Assembly: GCA_028713395.1 (NCBI GenBank)
Contig: JAQTOJ010000108.1
Coordinates: forward strand, 1-6,714
DNA: 6,714 nucleotides
Direction: 5' to 3'
From: Dehalococcoidales bacterium
Lineage (GTDB): Bacteria > Chloroflexota > Dehalococcoidia > Dehalococcoidales > Fen-1064
Part shown: positions 3,580-6,714 of the stretch, in pieces
Numbering within the stretch: the first letter of the stretch is position 1
Layout of the letters: each line of letters begins with the position of its first letter
Translations under genes and position numbers: made by a program
The notes under the pieces: generated by a model
Database searches by the model: none
Told to the model about the DNA's origin: nothing
What the model saw: the letters and a program-made list of their open reading frames with translations, nothing else

Positions 3580-6426
3580 TTACCTCCCTTTTTTCTGCGT
3601 ACGACGCAAAATCGTCTTGATAACCTCCACTGTAATAAAGCCGGTCATGGAAATCGGAATGACAAAACACCAGTCCTGCAAAGTCAGATTCACCAGCTTG
3701 AACGGCCCTTGCAGGAACGGTATGTACATCACCGCCATCAATAGACCGAAAGAGCTCAGGTTCGCCAGTATGAGCCATTTATTGCTGAAGAAACCGATCT
3801 TGAAAACGCTGTGGATTTCCGAGCGGACGGAGAAAGTCAGTAACAGCTCAAAGAGCACCATTGTTGCCAGCACCATCGTCCGGGCTTCTTCCAGTATTAG
3901 CGTTTGTGCGTGCGTCAGGTTATTGATGTCCAGGTTGTGCCAGTCTAGCCCTTCGGAACTCATCCGCCAGATGAACATCGGTATCATGGTCGCTGCCATG
4001 ACAATACCAATGGCGCCGATGATGATCAATACGTTTTTCGTAAAGATGCTTGATTTCGGGTCGCGCGGCGGTAGAGACATCGTATCCGGGTCTTTGGGGT
4101 CCACCGAAAGTGCCAAAGCGGGTAAACCATCGGTGGTCAGGTTCACCCAGAGCAGGTGGATGGCTTCCAGCGGCACCGGCATGGATAGCAAACTGGCGAC
4201 GAACATGATCAGCACTTCGCCCACATTGGCGGAGAGCAAATAAATGAGGTATTTCTTGATATTGGTGAAGATGCCGCGTCCTTCTTCCACGGCGGAGACA
4301 ATGGAAGCAAAGTTATCATCGGTCAGCACCATGGCGGCGGCTTCTTTGGAGACATCTGTGCCGGAGATGCCCATGGCCACGCCGATATCGGCTTTCTTCA
4401 AAGCCGGGGCATCGTTGACGCCGTCACCGGTCATGGCCACGACGTCGCCTTGCTTGCTGAAGGCCTCGATGACTTTGAGTTTGTGCGCCGGTGAAACACG
4501 GGCGTAGACCTGTATTTTCTGCACGTTCTTCACGTACTCTTCATCGGGCATCTGGTCGAGTTCCGCCCCGGTGATTGCCATGCCGTCCGTCAATATCCCC
4601 AATTCGCGGGCGATGGCGCTGGCAGTGATTTTATGGTCGCCGGTGATCATCACGGACTTGATTCCCGCGCCCTTGCAAACCTTGATGGCGTCCTTCACCT
4701 CGGCGCGCGGCGGGTCGATCATGCCTACCAGCCCGGCGAACACCATGCCTTTTTCATAATGGGTTTTATCTTTGATATTATCTGCTTTCTTGTAAGCCAG
4801 TCCCAGTACCCGCAAAGCATTTTCCGCCATGCCCCGGGCAGCCTCGAGGATGCGGTTTCGAGCGGCGGCATCGAGAGGTGATTCCTGACCGTTTTCTAAA
4901 ACGTGGGTGCAGGCTTCGAGCACAATTTCCGGCGCGCCCTTGGAATAAGCGAATCTGCCTCGCGGGGTATCGTGCACCGTCGTCATTTTCTTGCGCTCGG
5001 AAGAGAAGGGGATTTCATCAATACGCGGCGATGTTTCATTCAGTTTTTCGTGTTCCATCCCGCTTTTGGCCGCGATGACCAGTAAAGCGCCCTCGGTGGG
5101 ATCGCCCTTGATCAGCCATTTCCCCTCGTTGTGTACCAGGTGGGTATCGTTGCATAAAGCCCCGATCTGCAGGAATGTCTGCGTCATGGCGTCCTGACCT
5201 GCCGCAAACGGTTGGTTATTGACCAGGAATTCGCCTTTGGGTTCGTAACCCGCCCCGGTCACCGTGATGGTTTTACCGTTAACGTACATCTGGCGCACGG
5301 TCATCTGGTCCTGGGTGAGCGTGCCGGTTTTGTCGGAACAAATCACGGTCGTGCAACCGAGTGTTTCCACCGCGGAGAGTCTTCTCACCAGCGAATGCCG
5401 TTTCGCCATTTTCTGTACCCCGATGGAAAGTGAAATGACGACCACGGCCGGTAAAGCCTCCGGCACGGCGGCCACCGCCAGACTGATGCCCCAGATCAGG
5501 ATATTCAAAATGCCGTCGATGGTGTTAATGTGACCGCGGAAGATGCTCAATATGACAACGATACCGACGATCACCAGACACCCGATGCCCAGCCATTTGC
5601 CCACCTTGTCCAGGTTCTTTTGCAAGGGGGTTTCTTCTTCCTCCACGTCCTGCAACATCTGGGCGATCTTGCCGAACTCCGTCTGCATGCCGGTAGCGAT
5701 CACCACGCCGCGGCCGCGTCCATAGGTCACCGACGTGCCGGTATAGACCATATTCTTGCGGTCGCCCACGGGCACTTCCGCCCCGGGCACGGTGTTGATT
5801 GTTTTTTCAATAGGTGTGGATTCCCCGGTCAGCGGCGCTTCTGCCGTATTCAGGTTGGCCACTTCAACCAGACGCATATCCGCCGGCACTTTATCGCCGG
5901 TCGTTAGTATCACGATATCGCCGGGCACCAGGTCGCTGGCAGGTATTTCTTCCTCCTCATTATCGCGGATCACCGTGGCGGTCGGCGCGGACATTTTCTT
6001 GAGCGCGTCCATCGCCTTTTCCGAACGGAATTCCTCGATAAAGCCCAGCAAAACGCAGGCGATCACGATGACGAAGATGACGATCGCATCGGTGATTTCT
6101 TCGGCTAATCCGCTGCCGCCTTCACCTTCCAGAACGCCGGTCATTTTCAATATGCCCACCACGACGGAAAGAACCACGGCGATCAGGAGAATGATGATCA
6201 GCGCGCTCTTGAACTGGTTGAAGAACAAGACCCACGGTGAATTCTTTTTTTCTACCGTGAGTTCGTTGCGTCCGTATTTCGCTAGTCTGTCTTTGGCTTC
6301 CGCCGCGGACAATCCCGTTAGTTTTACTCCGAGTTTATTCAGCGCTTCCGGGACTGGCAGATTATGCCATTTTGTTTCCGGCTGGGACGCCCCGGCAGCG
6401 GTATTTACAGGTTGTTTATTGCTCAT
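3580..6426 (-). CDS. P-type cation-transporting ATPase, P2 (Ca2+-ATPase/SERCA-like) type
   Basis: This 948-residue protein is a complete P2-type ATPase that uses ATP to pump a cation, most likely Ca2+, out of the cytoplasm. Visible in order: cation-ATPase N-terminal domain (about 18-75), membrane pair M1-M2 (about 70-130), actuator domain with TGES (200-203), M3-M4 (about 277-332) with PEALP (322-326), phosphorylation motif DKTGTLT with Asp365, nucleotide-binding motifs KGDPTEG (440-446) and KGAPE (496-500), hinge motifs TGDHK (595-599) and TGDGVNDAP (666-674), then M5-M10 (about 727-938). Residues matching the SERCA Ca2+ ligands are all present: Glu323, Asn734, Glu737, Asn762, Thr765, Asp766 and Glu860. 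Bacterial relatives may also carry Na+ or other cations, so the ion is an inference. The ATG at 6426 has GAGAGG a few bases upstream. It is first in an operon with the gamma-like and beta decarboxylase genes. No frameshift or missing key residue is seen. Confidence 0.5.
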   Translation of the reverse strand: MSNKQPVNTAAGASQPETKWHNLPVPEALNKLGVKLTGLSAAEAKDRLAKYGRNELTVEKKNSPWVLFFNQFKSALIIILLIAVVLSVVVGILKMTGVLEGEGGSGLAEEITDAIVIFVIVIACVLLGFIEEFRSEKAMDALKKMSAPTATVIRDNEEEEIPASDLVPGDIVILTTGDKVPADMRLVEVANLNTAEAPLTGESTPIEKTINTVPGAEVPVGDRKNMVYTGTSVTYGRGRGVVIATGMQTEFGKIAQMLQDVEEEETPLQKNLDKVGKWLGIGCLVIVGIVVILSIFRGHINTIDGILNILIWGISLAVAAVPEALPAVVVISLSIGVQKMAKRHSLVRRLSAVETLGCTTVICSDKTGTLTQDQMTVRQMYVNGKTITVTGAGYEPKGEFLVNNQPFAAGQDAMTQTFLQIGALCNDTHLVHNEGKWLIKGDPTEGALLVIAAKSGMEHEKLNETSPRIDEIPFSSERKKMTTVHDTPRGRFAYSKGAPEIVLEACTHVLENGQESPLDAAARNRILEAARGMAENALRVLGLAYKKADNIKDKTHYEKGMVFAGLVGMIDPPRAEVKDAIKVCKGAGIKSVMITGDHKITASAIARELGILTDGMAITGAELDQMPDEEYVKNVQKIQVYARVSPAHKLKVIEAFSKQGDVVAMTGDGVNDAPALKKADIGVAMGISGTDVSKEAAAMVLTDDNFASIVSAVEEGRGIFTNIKKYLIYLLSANVGEVLIMFVASLLSMPVPLEAIHLLWVNLTTDGLPALALSVDPKDPDTMSLPPRDPKSSIFTKNVLIIIGAIGIVMAATMIPMFIWRMSSEGLDWHNLDINNLTHAQTLILEEARTMVLATMVLFELLLTFSVRSEIHSVFKIGFFSNKWLILANLSSFGLLMAVMYIPFLQGPFKLVNLTLQDWCFVIPISMTGFITVEVIKTILRRTQKKGR
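3583..3588 (-). promoter_or_regulatory. Ribosome-binding site for the TTG-started gamma-like gene
   Basis: The minus strand reads GGGAGG, which also encodes the last two residues (Gly-Arg) of the ATPase, and is followed by the ATPase TAA. The spacing of 6 bases to TTG at 3576 is ideal and supports both the unusual start codon and translational coupling to the ATPase. Confidence 0.5.
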
Positions 6427-6463
6427 TTTCCCCTCTCTATTTTATGGGCATGTTAGCAGCTAT

Positions 6464-6491
6464 ATTATCGTGCCGGGGAATTCAATGTCAA
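6464..6491 (-). promoter_or_regulatory. Strong sigma70-type promoter of the ATPase operon
   Basis: The minus strand has a perfect -35 TTGACA (6491-6486), a 16-base spacer and -10 GATAAT (6469-6464), one mismatch from consensus. The predicted transcription start near 6457 leaves a leader of about 30 bases with the ribosome site. No other promoter is evident inside the operon, so the two decarboxylase genes probably depend on it. CGGCGCCG, an 8-base palindrome, lies at 6504-6511, just upstream of the -35 box. Confidence 0.5.
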
Positions 6492-6551
6492 ATAACAACG
6501 GTGCGGCGCCGACCAATTAACATAATCTCGCATAGCAGTACACACCCGTCA

Positions 6552-6580
6552 TTGATTCAGGGTAAAAGATAATCTATAAT
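6552..6580 (+). promoter_or_regulatory. Sigma70-type promoter of the right-edge gene
   Basis: TTGATT (6552-6557), a 17-base spacer and a perfect TATAAT (6575-6580) form a good promoter reading rightward, divergent from the ATPase promoter about 60 bases away. The predicted start near 6587 leaves a leader of about 36 bases before ATG at 6623. Confidence 0.5.
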
Positions 6581-6622
6581 GCCATCGTAAATATCACGAG
6601 AGGACTTTACCGGGTTATTAGC

Positions 6623-6714
6623 ATGAAACAGCTCTTATCCGAAGCCAGATTTGACTATTTACCTCCCGGAGCCAAAACCTTTATCGTCGCCTTCGATGAT
6701 GGTATCCGGAATCT
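6623..6714 (+). CDS. N-terminus of an unidentified gene (cut by window edge; FDDG motif)
   Basis: Thirty codons from ATG at 6623 are open to the window edge, starting MKQLLSEARFDYLPPGAK, followed by a predicted beta strand TFIVA and then FDDGIRN. The hydrophobic strand followed by FDDG resembles motif 1 (TFDDG) of the polysaccharide deacetylase/NodB family, but 30 residues are too few to decide. The start is chosen as the first ATG after a strong promoter, with an in-frame stop at 6563-6565. The ribosome site is poor: GAGAGGA lies about 18 bases away, and only a weak GGGTT is nearer. A different start further right cannot be excluded. Confidence 0.5.
   Translation, partial: MKQLLSEARFDYLPPGAKTFIVAFDDGIRN

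Noticed and set aside
3464..3778. 104-residue minus-strand open frame overlapping the ATPase 3' end and the gamma-like gene
   Set aside because: It is in a different frame from two well-supported genes, and its His/Asp/Gly-rich composition is that of a shadow frame.
3482..4243. 253-residue plus-strand open frame opposite the ATPase
   Set aside because: Antisense shadow of a clear P-type ATPase; composition is rich in Ser, Met and Ile as expected for the complement, with no recognisable motif.
5756..6520. 254-residue plus-strand open frame opposite the ATPase start
   Set aside because: Antisense shadow; it runs over the ATPase start and its promoter, with no domain features.

Overview
The window looks like about 6.7 kb of chromosome from an anaerobic or facultative bacterium. 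It carries a three-gene ion-transport operon, a sensor kinase, a small sugar-phosphate-type cupin, a membrane protein of unknown family, and the first codons of one more gene. Protein style (a PAS-GAF-HisKA_3 kinase and Na+-decarboxylase subunits) and strong GGAGG ribosome sites with some GTG and TTG starts would fit Chloroflexota such as Dehalococcoidia. That placement is a weak inference from the sequence alone. I see no mobile element, CRISPR array, rRNA or tRNA.

Left part (1-1735). A minus-strand sensor histidine kinase runs off the left edge after its phospho-accepting histidine region. Upstream of it, also on the minus strand, is a 120-residue stand-alone cupin resembling the sugar-binding domain of type II mannose-6-phosphate isomerases. 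A 197-base intergenic region separates the cupin from a plus-strand gene. It holds two back-to-back sigma70-type promoters, each with 17-base spacing, and shared TTTACA/TGTAAA words that could be an operator.

Middle (1736-3429). A plus-strand 182-residue protein with three predicted membrane segments is convergent with the operon and ends 8 bases from its last gene.

Right part (2293-6426, minus strand). The operon is transcribed from a near-consensus promoter (TTGACA-16-GATAAT) in the order P-type cation ATPase, a 48-residue gamma-subunit-like peptide, then the beta subunit of a Na+-translocating decarboxylase. The small peptide gene starts with TTG, and its ribosome-binding site lies in the last codons of the ATPase gene. 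Its stop codon directly abuts the ATG of the beta subunit. The three genes are therefore probably translated together. No carboxyltransferase alpha subunit or biotin carrier is present, so the beta/gamma pair is either completed by genes elsewhere or works in another way alongside the ATPase.

Right edge (6427-6714). A divergent promoter (TTGATT-17-TATAAT) leads into a gene of which only the first 30 codons are visible.
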